From NCBI GenBank assembly GCA_013146195.2, contig CM028377.1:66375501-66439500 (forward strand): a stretch of 64,000 nucleotides of DNA, in the 5' to 3' direction. The stretch is from Codonopsis lanceolata. Taxonomy: Eukaryota; Streptophyta; Magnoliopsida; Asterales; Campanulaceae. Below, piece by piece: positions 21,188 to 32,320 of the stretch; position 1 is the stretch's first letter; every line of letters begins with the position of its first letter. The notes below the pieces were generated by a model. It saw only the letters and a program-made list of their open reading frames with translations, ran no database searches and was not told where the DNA came from. Both the position numbers and the translations under genes were made by a program.

Positions 21188-24038
21188 TGTGACGGCCCGA
21201 CCCGGACCCCAATGCGAGATCCCGAGTCGTGCCGTCCAAATAGACAAGATACACAAGCATGCACAAGTAGGATTATAAAATTCATGTGGCGCAACATCGC
21301 ATACGAACAACAACTCGGCTACACTTGGCCGGAAAAACAATTTAAAATAAACAAGTCATCGGCGACGTTACAGCCGGAACCCAACAACTACTCCTACAAT
21401 TATAACACATGTTTATAAAACCTCAACGGCCACAACATGCCGGAGACAACAACAACAATAATAATTAAACGAGCTTTAGCGGAAGAAACTGTAGCGAACC
21501 ATTAACATATGAACAGGCTCGACATGTAAGTCGGCATACAAAAGATTACAAGTGTTAAACCATTAAGTTAACTACAACAACAAAATTCCCAAGACAAGTC
21601 TAAGTGACTTGCTTCCCAACGTCCTTTCCAAAATAAAAGACTAACTACCAAAAGTCCAAAAGAGCAACCTTGGGCTCACAAACGACCAAGCGTGAAATAG
21701 CGAGTCTAACGTGGACCGTCTCCTCGGCTCGGATCTAAGGAAAACAAAACAAACAAATAGGGTAAGTCGAAAGACTTAGTAAGTTACTAAAATGCATGTT
21801 CATGTTATAGCATGACATTTATCACAATTATAGCTCACGTTCATCATATAGCACTTAGCACATTATTCACGTAAGCGCAAGAAAATAAATCATACAAGTA
21901 GGATATGATATAGGCACGGCCGCTTCGTAGCTCCTGCAAAATAGTTTGTTAACCCAATATCGTGACTACGATGCTCGTGACTTCGCATCGATATACCGAA
22001 CTCCGCCGGCTAATAGCAGCGGTGGCGCGCGTATTGTTACGGCAAAGGGGCTACTTCCCAATTGCGGCCTACAATGGAGGGGTGTGTGAGGTCCCAGGTA
22101 CGGCGATCCATAGCGAGCACGAATCTCTCAATTCGTGAAGGCTATACATCGTCCTACCCTGACATAAAAATCAAACCAAATAGTGCCAGTTGGACTTAAT
22201 GCAATGCACAAGTAGATGTTTACTTGTTAAGACCAAATAATGATCGAATTCGACAAGAGCGAACTCGACCGACCAAGTAGGGTATAAATCTCTACAATAA
22301 ATCATGTCAAGGCAATTAATTGCTCATAACCAAATAATCATAACGGGTTCGAATGCACATAATTAAACTCAACTTAAAATTGAGTAAACTTGACCAAACG
22401 GTGTCCAAACTTCGTAGGGATTGAAATTAGAGTTTAACATGTTCAAATCTTCCCTAGAGTCGACTTCGTTAAGTCTTTTCTCTAAATTCCCAATTTTGGA
22501 GAAATTGAAGCTATGTGCTTCATAACCCAACCTAGGTCATTTCTAGGTTCAATAAGGTTGTAAATTCACCAAGGCATAGCAATGAAATTCATGTTCATCA
22601 TAGAGTCCAATATAGAGGATAGAACACATAACAACTTCACAACATATCATGAAGGCATAAACTAGGGCATTCACATATACCAACACTTCCATCACAAATA
22701 TAATACATGTTTCTAACATGTTCAAAACCTTAAATAGACAAGATGAAAGAGTATTATAACCATTCATAGGCAATAATCATCCTATACATGCTCCTAGCAA
22801 GTTCATATTTTCAAAATACAAGAAGAGAGCATAGGGAGCATATTGTGTGTCCTCATTGACCTCATACATCAAAAGCTTTGTTTCCTTAGGGTCAATGAGA
22901 ACTAAAGAGAAGAAGAAGAAGAGTAACTTACAAGTGTTCTACACCAAAGAAAGCAAAGAAAGAAACTAATCGGTTGAAAATGATCTTCTCTTCGAGCTCT
23001 ACACTTTTGATGAAGGTGGCTTGAGCAAATGGAGAATGGATGAGGGAAGACCAAGAGCAAAGCTTCAAGAAGCCATGGGAGAGCTTGAGAGAGGATGAAT
23101 CTCGTTTTTGGAGAGTGAGGGAGAGAAATGAAGGTCAAAATCTGAATATATGGCTTATATTGGTCTAGAACTTGAGTGGGACAAGTGTCAAGGTCTTGTG
23201 GTCTCTTTAAAAATCTGATTTTGTGGCTTAATGATCATTAGAGCTCTCTTAATCCATCCTTAAAGCTTGCTAGATATATTAGGACATAAGTGAGGAGGGT
23301 TAGGGAGGTTTAAGAAAGGTTTAGATAGGGGGTTTAGGTGTATAAGTCGTTCAACTACAAAACAGGGGGAAAAAATCCCGTAAGTGTACCTGATGTTGAG
23401 GCGGGCGCCTCAACATCCTCCAGGCGGGCGCCTCAACTGCAGAGTCCAATCTCCTGACTTTGTTCATTTTGCAATTGCTCCCAGAACTTGAGGCGGGCGC
23501 CTCACGCGATTCCAGGCGGGCGCCTGGGCTTCTGAACCTTCAAAACTTGGTCTAAACATGTCCTAAATGGTCCCAAACTTATGGGCAACCATTCTAAGGT
23601 CTAACCCAACTCAAAACAAGTCGGAAACGCACCCGAACAACAACCGGAACAAGGTAGAACAAGGCTCGAATCATGCGACGAATGGTTAACGAATCAAACT
23701 CCAATCAAACACCAATCAAACTAGGATAACTTGGACATGGAAAAGGCTTGTTTCAACATGGTTATGACCTGAATACAAAGCCAAGAACTCAACGAACACT
23801 TCGCAAGACGAAATAGAAGCAAAACGAGCAACGAGGGGAAAATCGCTAAGGCCAAAACAACGCAATCGAACCGGCGATTCAACAAACAAGCGTACATGAT
23901 TCTAAACATGTTAAGGGCTTCATGAATGACTTATGAATGATTCTAAATCATATATAAACTAAATAAACATGCTCACAATCAATCAAGAAAGTATGAAGGC
24001 AAGCACACAATGCACATGCAAGAATACGGGGTGTTACA
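21188..24038 (-). mobile_element. Solo LTR (Ty3/gypsy type), 2851 bp, TSD TAAAT
   Basis: The minus strand begins TGTAACACCCCG (24038) and ends GGGCCGTCACA (21188). The perfect 5-bp repeat TAAAT lies at 21183-21187 and 24039-24043. TGTAACACCCC is a frequent plant gypsy LTR opening. No polyprotein, primer-binding site or second LTR is present inside, so it is a solo LTR left by LTR-LTR recombination. It sits in an intron or 3' part of the hAT gene. Its 3' end shares clear blocks with the LTR ending at 28325 (TTGGGTTCCGGCTGTAACG, CGCCGATGACTTG, GACGGCACGA). Confidence 0.93.
23397..23529 (-). promoter_or_regulatory. Four near-palindromic GC words in the solo LTR
   Basis: AGGCGGGCGCCT occurs four times (about 23398, 23422, 23490, 23515), two close pairs with 23-25 bp between members. 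The word is nearly its own reverse complement (AGGCGCCCGCCT). It lies about 500 bp from the LTR start, in the likely U3 region. A comparable layout with a different word is seen at 25393-25509. Confidence 0.6.
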
Positions 24039-24561
24039 TAAATCATATTCATTATCTACATATATTTTACTTTGATATAAATATCTTATTATATGTAGGT
24101 AAATGTGATGATGAAGATGCAAATGTCCAAAAGTCTCCATCAGAAGCATCCGTATCAAATGTGGTAGAAATTATTGATGAATGAAGAGACAATGTAGATG
24201 ATTTTGATGATGACACGATGATTTCTTAATTGGTGATTTGGTGGATGAAATTTGAAACTTACTATTTATATTAGTATTTGAAGTATTTTAAATTTAATGG
24301 ATATGTAATTTAATTTTGTTATTTAGTATTTTAAGTATTTTGAATTTAATGGTTATGTAATTTTGATATTTAGTATTTTGAATTTAATGGATTATGGATA
24401 TGTAATTTTGTTATTTTGTTATTTGAATTTGGCAGACTTGCCCGTTTTGCTCGTGGCCCTACGCGGGGCGGGTTGGGCTAGGGGTTTCTAGGACCGTTAT
24501 GTTCGCGGGCTTTTCAGGCCCGCGGATAAACCCGCATCGCAGACCCGTTTTGACAGTTCTA

Positions 24562-25330
24562 TTGTGTTACTTTCATTCTCTACAATCATATTATGCAATA
24601 TGATACACACGTACATTATATCTTTCAAATCTTTCTTGCTCCAAAATCGTGCCGCACCTCATAGAGATTGGAGAACTCCTAATTCTCGTTCAACATCCTT
24701 CCTTGCAGCCTCTTGCATTTGTTTGAACTTTATCCTTTTAGGGTCTTTTAGATATGCAAAGCTTTTAAAAAATGAAGCCTACTTCGGGTAGATACCATCT
24801 GCCAGATAACATCCCTTCGTGTATCGTGTATCATTTACTATAAACTGAACTTTAGGAGAGTATCCTTCCAATACATCATTGAACAATGAAGAATGATTGA
24901 GAAAATTAATGTTCTTGTTGGATCCTGCAACCCCGAAAAAGCATGACATATCCAATGGTCTTGAGAAGCTACTGCTTCTAGCATAATTGTTGGAACCCCT
25001 TGATCTCCTCGGGTAAATTGACATTTTCACGAAAATAGACAATTTTTCCACGGCCAATGCATACCGTCAATGTTTCCTAACATACCAAGAAAGTCGTGGT
25101 AATCAGAATGTAGTTGAAGTAAACATTGAACGTCGTTAAAATTAGGTCTTCTCAAGTATACTCTTCTAAATACCTCAATCACACATCAATATAATTTATT
25201 TAAGCATTTGATTCTAGTGGTTTCGCCAAGTAATACGTACTCGTCACAATGGTCGGCAGGCGAGCCATATGTCAACTGACGGATAGTAGCAATGCATTTT
25301 TGTAGCGAGGAAAGTCCATCTCTACCAGAA
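24562..25330 (-). pseudogene. PIF/Harbinger DDE transposase fragment
   Basis: Minus strand: DGLSSLQKCIATIRQLTYGSPAD (about 25255-25325), YVLLGETT, FLGMLGNIDGMHWPWKNC (near 25060), FFGVAGSNKNINFLNHSSLF, YYLADGIYP-like (YLADGIYPK), KDVERELGVLQS and finally FWSKKDLKDIMYVCIILHNMIVENE (about 24580-24650). These are the ordered blocks of a plant Harbinger DDE_Tnp_4 nuclease. Stops occur where Trp is expected (YP-W-A, QS-W-G) and there are frame changes near 25020. The C-terminus is cut by the hAT end at 24561 and the N-terminus by the LTR-like sequence from about 25330. Confidence 0.88.
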
Positions 25331-28321
25331 TGGTTGGGGTTTGAGTTAGGGTCCATCTTGGCTTAGTTTCAAGTCCAATTGCCTTAAAATCATGGATGCG
25401 GTCGCATTCACCCTTCGATGCGCTCGCATCCGTTACTGGGAGCGGAGCACCAGTAAGTTCAGAACCAAAGGATACACACACATCCTTGTCCCCAATGCGA
25501 CCGCATTTGTGGATTCCTGCTACGGGCAGATTTTTGCAATACATAAATTTTGACGGGAAAAACCTATTCTACCCTTAATAACCCTACCCCCTTTGGCCTT
25601 GTGATCCCATTGAAGGTAGATTGGTCCCTTAGCATCCCATTATAGATCTGAAACTCTTTCTTCCTCTTCATTCTCCATCATCCAACTTGAAGAATAGAGA
25701 GAGAAACACCTTCAGTTGGTGTGATGTGTGTGTAGTCATTCCCGTTGACTCAAGCATTGGAATTGCAATCCGAGACCACCGTTGGAAAACCCTCAATGAA
25801 TAGAGTCTCCTTCCCCAATCCATTCTTCTATTCTCTAAGGTTTGATCGTCCATGCAAGTAAGTTACTAAACCCTCTTTTCCTCGCTTTAGCTCAAAAGCA
25901 AACTAAGATTCTACAAAACGATTGTGCTCACATCAATGAGGTATTTCTTGTCGTTTGAATAATTTATATGAGTTTGTAATTTTGGGTATGTGTGGATGAT
26001 TTTAATGGTTGGTGTTGTTTGGGTAGTTAAGAAACAATGGTTGAAATGGGTGAGCTAGAGTACATGACCTTTAAAATCAGAAGAGCTGTTTTCTGCTTAA
26101 TTTGTGGAAGTGTTGTGACCAATCTACGTATGGGTTTGAGCTTAATTTTGAATATATTTTACTTTTATATGTTAGGTAATTCTCTGCAAATTTTCATTAA
26201 GTTTCAAGATTGGGAAGTACCTTAATTGAGTTAAGGATGAATGCTGCGCAGAGGATTCTGGTACAGGAAATCTGGATTAAATTTGTAACTTGAAATACAC
26301 AAAATTTAGTGAATATAGGTCCGAATTGAGTGATTTAAAATTCTAAATTGTAATTTAGGATGTCTAATTTTAGAATATGCATAAATGGTAAGGTTTGGAG
26401 TTAAGGTGAATATTTGGTGTATTTTACAAGATTGGCGTGCAGAAGTTAATAAGTAGCATATATATTGAACACAATCATTATAAGTCCCCCCCCCCTGATC
26501 GTGTTCATAAGGTTTAACATCCTTAAGCAAAACTCTACAATGGCTAGAGTGTAAATTAATGAGAGTGCCGACTCTTGGAAACCCTTTGTTAGTGCGCAAT
26601 AATGCATCGACTTGTTAGAGAATCTATGATGTGACCCTTGTTCGATTAATGGTGAATGGGGGAATAGCATTAGATAATTGTTCCATTATAATTGTGGTGA
26701 AAGTGATCTATGGGCGTTTGACGTTTTAAAGACTAAGTTGTTAGTCTCAAGTTATAATTGTTATGCTATTGAACATAGTATCAAATTGATAACTCGTGTG
26801 GAACATTTGATAAGTTGTCAATTGTCTACTATGATTATAGTGATGTTGGTATTGTTTCATATGTGGTAAGTAAGTGGTCTTGAAAATAAATTGAATAATA
26901 TGATTGACATTATGTATGAGAACAACCTCGATTATGTGGTCTATATTTGGTCATTTTTGTTGAGTGTCAAACGACCCTCTGATCGGGTCATGGGGCGGAG
27001 AGCAGTGCTCGGTTAGCAGTGAAGTTTGATTGGGCTCAACCCCTTTAGTCAGGACCATGACTAAGGTTAGTAAGACTACCTTGTGATTTGGGCAATAGCT
27101 TTTGAGGTTACGACTACCGAGGTATATGTATGTATGGTGAATACCATTGGTCCTTGCTCGAGATATCAAATGGTGTTTGGGGTAGCGGTTGATTAGAGAT
27201 GTATCTCAATCCAGTATACTACTCGTGTGAAACTATTGACTATATTTGAATCTTCACGTGTGATATGATTAGCTTGGTTTTAGGTGATTCTTCTTTGTGA
27301 CATGTGGAAATCATAGTGTATGGTTGAGTAATCCCTGTGAAACGTTACATTCATATCTTACGTGAACGATGCTGAATATTATATGAATACCATGTTATAT
27401 TGGAAATCATATTGAGTGGTTGAGTAATCCCAGTGAAACGTTACATTGAATATTCATGGACACCATGTTATATTTATATGTGAAAATCATACTATATGGT
27501 TGAACAACCTCCTGAAGGGACACTGTATTTACGCCTTACGTGATCGTTGTGGAATACCTATATGGACACCATGTTATATTTACATGCTTGAACAATTATC
27601 ATGCTATATTATTATTGATGGTAACTTAGTTAGTCTTTATGACTAATTGTATACTTTGATTTCTTATTGTGCCTTTTGATCATAGCTCGTGTAGAGGTCA
27701 AGTTGATCATAGCTATAGCTATGAGCAGTCTGGTCGGTAGCTCCTGTAGAGGTCAATTAGTTCGGATTGTAACTCGTGGAACTCCATCGTATTTATTTTG
27801 GATTTAAGTCGTTCCATGTCTCGTGAGAACAATTGTGTGTAAAGCCATATATACTTTATCATTGGGTAGATTGCTCTGAGTTGCGTTGTAGAATTTATTT
27901 GGGACCGACTTGTTCTATCGAGCCCTTGTACATTATTCTAGTATTTATTCAGTTATCTCTCAGGCACGCAGTAGCTTCGGGGCATTCAATATTTTAGTTG
28001 TTGTCGTGTCAAACAAGTTTTAGTCGTTGATGTGTTGTGGTAGACTCTTAGCATATTGTTGGGTTCCGGCTGTAACGTCGCCGATGACTTGGTTGTTTAT
28101 CTCAGTTTTGTGTAACATGTGGTTTTGTTATGCCTGCGTATTATTGCACCAACGCAGTTCGAATTTTTAGTCCTAGAGACTTATTATCTCTTTGGTTGCG
28201 TTTAGCTTGGAACTCGATAGCTCGAGCGCATTTTGTGTTGGTCCTTCTGCATTTGTTTTCACTTGTTGGTTTCTGACGGCACGATCTTGGGATTCCGTGT
28301 TGGGATCCGGATTGGGGCTGC

Positions 28322-28325
<4 letters not shown>
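25330..28325 (+). mobile_element. Second gypsy-type LTR remnant (plus strand), 5' border unclear
   Basis: The end at 28321-28325 (GGGGCTGCCACA) and the preceding 280 bp match the 3' end of the 21188-24038 LTR in opposite orientation: GTTGGGTTCCGGCTG, AACGTCGCCGATGACTTGG, TTCTGACGGCACGATC. The 5' region has the same layout of spaced near-palindromic words. No TGTAACACCCC start was found, so the 5' end is truncated or too diverged, and the left border is set where Harbinger similarity ends. No gag or pol inside. The element end abuts the (GA)n run, so a target duplication cannot be read. Confidence 0.65.
27317..27590 (+). repeat. Three imperfect tandem units inside the second LTR
   Basis: TGGTTGAGTAATCC recurs at 27321 and 27417, and TGGTTGAACAACCT at 27497. 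Each is followed by a GTTACATT-like and an ACACCATGTTATAT-like block. Spacing is about 96 then 80 bp. The units are diverged and lie downstream of the likely promoter of the LTR. Confidence 0.6.

Positions 28326-28363
<38 letters not shown>
28325..28363. repeat. (GA)n microsatellite
   Basis: About 19 dinucleotides of GA directly follow the LTR end at 28325. Confidence 0.95.
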
Positions 28364-28367
<4 letters not shown>

Positions 28368-28934
28368 GAAGCAGATATGTGTGTGTGTTAATTGAGAAAA
28401 GAAAAGAATCAAATAAAAGAAAAGAAAAAGAAGGCTGAAGAAGATGAAGTGATGATTTGCAATTTGCAATTGCACCGCTACCCTAAACCCAAAATTCAAA
28501 TTAATTTGTTTAGTTCCTGTATTTTAGACTTTGGATAAAATAACTATTTTACCCAGAGTCAATGCCACGTGAGACACATTTGCATTGACCTAACGGAAAA
28601 AAGTTAACGAAAGTGGACGGAAGAACCATTTATGTCAAAACTTTCTATTTTAACACATTGATAATATTTTAATTAACATAATATGAACAAAAAATATATT
28701 AAAATAAAATTACTCATTAAACTTAGTCAATAATTATATTTTGAATTTTTAAAAGTAATATATTAATATAATTAAATGATTTATGAAATATTGTATTGAA
28801 AATTATGAAATTATAGCATAGGGGTAGCAATACTGACCCAAGACTTGAAAATCCATCAGGTTCGACTTAAGTTTTATCCAACACAATTCAATACGTGGGT
28901 AAATACGGGTACCCGTATATCATTGATTTTGTTT
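28364..28934. other. AT-rich spacer
   Basis: No gene was recognised. The stretch holds A-rich sequence, then AACTATTTTACCC and TTTGCATTGACCTAACGG, which resemble the ends of the Mutator-like element at 32321-33670 (TTTTACCCC, CCGTTAGATT) but without a clear partner. Confidence 0.4.
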
Positions 28935-29236
28935 GGGGGTATTTACAAAAATGACCAAATCAAAAATGACTTGGTCATTTGTAGCCTCACTTAAAAAAAA
29001 TACTTTTTATGACCTGGTTTATCGATAAACCACTGATAAATCACGACTGATTTATTGATAAATCAATAAAAATGCACCCCCTTAATATCTGAAATCACTG
29101 ATCGACAGAATGGTCGACAGACCGACGATCACTTGGTCGACCAGTGATTTATTGATAAATCAGTGTAAACCAACTGATTTATTTGATCAACCAGTGGTCA
29201 AGTCATTTTTGGTTGATTTTTGATCAAAGGGTATAT
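28935..29236. mobile_element. MITE-like palindromic element
   Basis: The ends are inverted: left GGGGGTATTTACAAAAATGA then CAAAAATGACTTGGTCA; right (reverse complement) ATACCCTTTGATCAAAA then CCAAAAATGACTTGACCA. The interior is a cluster of short palindromes: CTGATTTATTGATAAATCAG twice or more, and TGGTCGACCA near 29138. No target duplication was settled. Confidence 0.5.
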
Positions 29237-29570
29237 CTCTTCATCAATCGGGTCAAATAGCCGACTAATAATGGCACTGTTTTGCCGTAACCCGGTAAGC
29301 CCGATCCCCTCCGTTACCAGTTTCCAAACCCTCTCGTCGTTATCGATCCCTCCCTCTCCCCGTCTCCCTCTCCCTCTTCCTCTTCTCTCCGTTTCCGGCT
29401 CCGTCTCTGCCTCCCTCTCCTGTCTTCGTCTCCTCTGGCCAGTTGGATCTTTGTCTCCCTCTTCACTGTGTGGCTCGCTCTCTTTTCCCGATCGCGTTCC
29501 CTAAATTATCTCTCTTCAACTGAGTTTCATCTTCGCTTGACATCTCGTTAAGGTAAGTAAAGCCTTGGAA
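29237..29570 (+). other. Possible 5' exon or promoter-proximal region of a plus-strand gene
   Basis: A CT-rich stretch (29300-29480, CCCTCTCC-type runs) of the kind common in plant 5' UTRs ends in a good donor, AAG/GTAAGTAAAG at 29553. An ATG at 29272 opens a 77-codon Ser/Pro/Leu-rich frame (MALFCRNPVSP..) that I do not recognise; it may be untranslated leader. Whether it belongs to the exons at 31702-32158 is unknown. Confidence 0.35.
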
Positions 29571-29946
29571 ATTTCATTTAAGTTTCACATCGATCAATTG
29601 CTCGATTGAATTGTATATCTATCAATTGTATAATTGAATTTTTCACTGCTTTTGATTAATTTGATTTGCTTTTGCCTGCTAATTTTATTTACTATGAAAC
29701 TGTCGATTATCCATTTGTTCTAACCCTTTAGGTTGCGACAGTGCTTTGTTGCTTCTTAATTTGTATGTGGTATAGTTTTGCATGTCAGTCCTTTTGGGTC
29801 CTGTCACTGGAAGGCTGCTTCAAATCTCAAACAACCTTTGGCATTTTAATGGGGGTTATCCATATTTCTTAATAACAATTAACACCCTAGCCTACCCAAC
29901 CTTGTTTAAAACTTTAATTTATTCTAAATCAGTCGAGAGACCATGA

Positions 29947-30310
29947 ATGATCCTAAATGTTATGCGGTTATGGTACGCCCACCACTTTTTTGCCAATGCA
30001 TATGCTGTCCATTGTTATATACTCGTACTACTCAGATTAGGTAAACTGTATGACCCGACTCAGTTGCTTCCGCCGGTTGATTATGGCGATAGTTTCATTC
30101 CATTAGATTGCTTTCAGGATTTTTATGGTAATTATGAAAATAATACGCTATTCCGGGTAAGTCAGGAACCCCTCCCCTAATGGAAGAAATTGAAAATGTC
30201 GACTGTGTAGAAGGATCTAGAATAAGTGCAAGGTGGAGGTTGAGCATTTTCAGATGTTGCCCTTATTCATCCGAAGTTGAAGTATTTTATAGTTTATAAG
30301 GGTAGGCTGC
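29947..30310 (+). pseudogene. Decayed open stretch, unidentified
   Basis: One frame from 29947 reads LLRLGKLYDPTQLLPPVDYG, then IPLDCFQDFYGNYENN, and continues past several stops with AFSDVALIHPKLKYF up to about 30310. The composition (proline and aromatic rich, conserved-looking blocks on both sides of the stops) suggests a former coding exon. I do not recognise the family. No splice sites were assigned. Confidence 0.4.
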
Positions 30311-30595
30311 AATAAGTAGGTATGTTTCCGAGGAGCCAATGGAACTGTACTAGTGTACATTTATGCATACTGGGTTTATGATAAGCTCATTATGTAATAC
30401 ATATAAACTACAAAACGACCGACATGATTTTAAATGAGGCCTCTCATGAGTACACATCAAAGTCTACATGTTCAGGAAACGTAGTTTTATGCTTAAGACA
30501 GAGAACTTTTGACACATTCCAATAACTGAAGACTGTTGATAAGCATTAATAAACAAATAGTAGAGATAATAAATGCCACCTAGAGAGTTACCAAC

Positions 30596-31137
30596 CTTTC
30601 TTTCGTGGAACCTTAGAAAAGTCAAGTCTTAGAGTCAGCTGATATCCTTCTCTTGTTAGTTCTACAATCTCCACAACTTCCGAACAAATTTCCTTCACCA
30701 TTTCTATGGTATAATGAGAAAGATTGCTTGAAACTGGGTTCCCTTGAGATAAAATTGGGGTTGATATCAACAAGTAAGTATGATGTGTGTCTGAAGCAGA
30801 AGACTGTTAAACATTCAAAAAGGAGTAATGAGTAATTTTTAATGTCAAACTGTCCTGTAGTATTAGAAACACTGATTTATTTTTCAGTTTTTAACTTTAA
30901 TTTTTCTTCTGTTAGCACTAATCCTTAAATTGCTTGGTCTTTGTCATTTGCTTCGTGATGTTGTAGATTCTTTGTTAGCTTTAAGTATGAGGCATGATAC
31001 AACTCCCGCCTTGAGCACATGACTTGCACAAGCAGCATTTTGAAATATTGAGATTGCTGAAGGTTTTTACCTGAACATGGTATTGTAACGATCCAAATTC
31101 ATGCAAGTGGTGTTCAATCTCCAAAGGCTTCTCAGCT
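30596..31137 (-). pseudogene. ARPC2B-like (Arp2/3 complex subunit 2) gene fragment, two exons
   Basis: Minus-strand exon complement(31071..31137) reads AEKPLEIEHHLHEFGSLQYH and ends CAG/GTAAAAACC after an acceptor TTTCATAACAG. Exon complement(30596..30803) follows an acceptor TTTAACAG in phase 0 and reads THHTYLLISTPILSQGN, YTIEMVKEICSE, EGYQLTLRLDFSKVPRKK, with donor AAAG/GTTGGT. These match the order of the N-terminal half of plant ARPC2B. ARPC2 is a scaffold subunit of the Arp2/3 complex that nucleates branched actin filaments in the cytosol. Both exons are open, yet the first exon and the larger C-terminal part were not found nearby. It may be a fragment left by a transposon or rearrangement, or part of a gene with very long introns. 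Confidence 0.7.
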
Positions 31138-31701
31138 CTGTTATGAAAGAAATAACACATTTTGTCATGATTTTAAATTATTACACTTAGGAATGATCCT
31201 ATCAAAATGAAATATGTTTGGCTGTTTTTCAACCAATGTCATCTAGTATTTCAAACACTTATTTTGCCTGGATATACCCAAAGGTATTTCACCTCTCTTC
31301 ATTTTCTTTCCCAGAAAATCAGACGTGGGTAACCTGATTTTGTTAATTATGCTCAGATTGCTATGTTAGCCTGGTTAGATGTTTCCTATTACTAACAAAT
31401 TGCTAGCAGAATGTGAAAAAAGGGGATTTGAAGAATATAACTGGGGAATGCTGTAAATCTGACCAAAAATTAAGCTATCCAAGCCTCGGGGAATTATGTT
31501 TCCTTTAAATTTCATTTATTTCAAGGACAGCGCTCAGTGTTGAAAAAGCTCCATTACTTGTTATAAGGCAATTGAGCTGTTGAAACTTGAACGTGCTTGC
31601 TAGTAGCATATGTAGCTATAAGTGTCCAAGCCATACATATTCTAAGTCTTGTTCAAATGATGAATATCCAACATGTACTTTTGATTGATTTTCGTGGACA
31701 G

Positions 31702-32158
31702 GTTTGGGAAACTTCAATCTGTTGATCTTGAGAGCATCGACCCAGCAATTAGGGCAGGTGGTGCGTGGATGCTATTGTTTACTATCAATTTCTTTTGATT
31801 ATCTCAACAGTAATGCTGCTTGTATATAACTTTCAAATTTTGGTTAGAGTTTGTTTCAAATTAATGCTTTTTCTTAGACTCTACTATCTATCTTGGATCA
31901 ATTTTGTGAGATTTTCTGTTACTACGCAGGTTCTGATCTCGGAAGCTTCCGTGATGATCTTCCTGAAACATTTGAGAATAGGTGTGGGTTCTTTCTATCT
32001 ATTGTACTCGAGTGGTATCAGCATGCAGTGGTTCAATATCTAAGCTAAATATAATCCTGTGCCAGGGAGGCTATGCTAGCTGCTGTTCCAAGCTATGACG
32101 AGCCATACATCAGACATCAGAGTTCCCAAAGTCTTGAACAAGGAGTAGAACCATCAAA
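31702..32158 (+). CDS. Three phase-matched exons of an unidentified gene
   Basis: Exons 31702-31757 (FGKLQSVDLESIDPAIRA), 31930-31981 (SDLGSFRDDLPETFEN) and 32066-32158 (EAMLAAVPSYDEPYIRH.. QGVEPSK) are each bounded by AG and GT and join in compatible phases (1+54+1, 2+48+2, 1+90+2 bases) with no stop. That is unlikely by chance and points to a real gene or recent fragment. A next exon near 32270 would run across the Mutator-like insertion at 32321. I do not recognise the product. The 5' exons are not located with confidence. Confidence 0.55.
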
Positions 32159-32320
32159 GTAAGTTGTATGTTTTTTTAAAAAATGTTTTTTTTTGAAAGT
32201 TTAGCTTACTAATTTTGGAAGCCCAGGTGTAAAAGATATATTTTGAAATCATTGCACTGGGCATGCAGGTGTAAAAGCCCAGGTTGCAGCTGTTGCAGAG
32301 GCACTTTCTTATATTGGAAT

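Larger units (their letters stand above)
19131..24561 (+). mobile_element. hAT transposon, 5' part displaced, with solo LTR insertion
   Basis: This span contains hAT transposase exons and ends with CCCGTTTTGACAGTTCTA, the inverted form of the TAGAACTGTCAAAACGGG-like end seen in many plant hATs. The right flanking 8 bases are TTGTGTTA. The 5' end is not in the window because the gypsy element starts directly upstream of the coding region. The 3' tail between 24184 and 24561 contains repeated ATTTAGTATTTTGAATTTAATGG-type AT-rich copies and a GC-rich subterminal stretch. Confidence 0.8.

Noticed and set aside
21212..23909. Short open frames inside the 2.85-kb LTR
   Set aside because: None resembles a known protein and they lie in LTR sequence with clear termini and duplication.
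30596..32158. Treating the ARPC2B exons and the plus-strand exons as one gene
   Set aside because: They are on opposite strands, each with its own splice signals.
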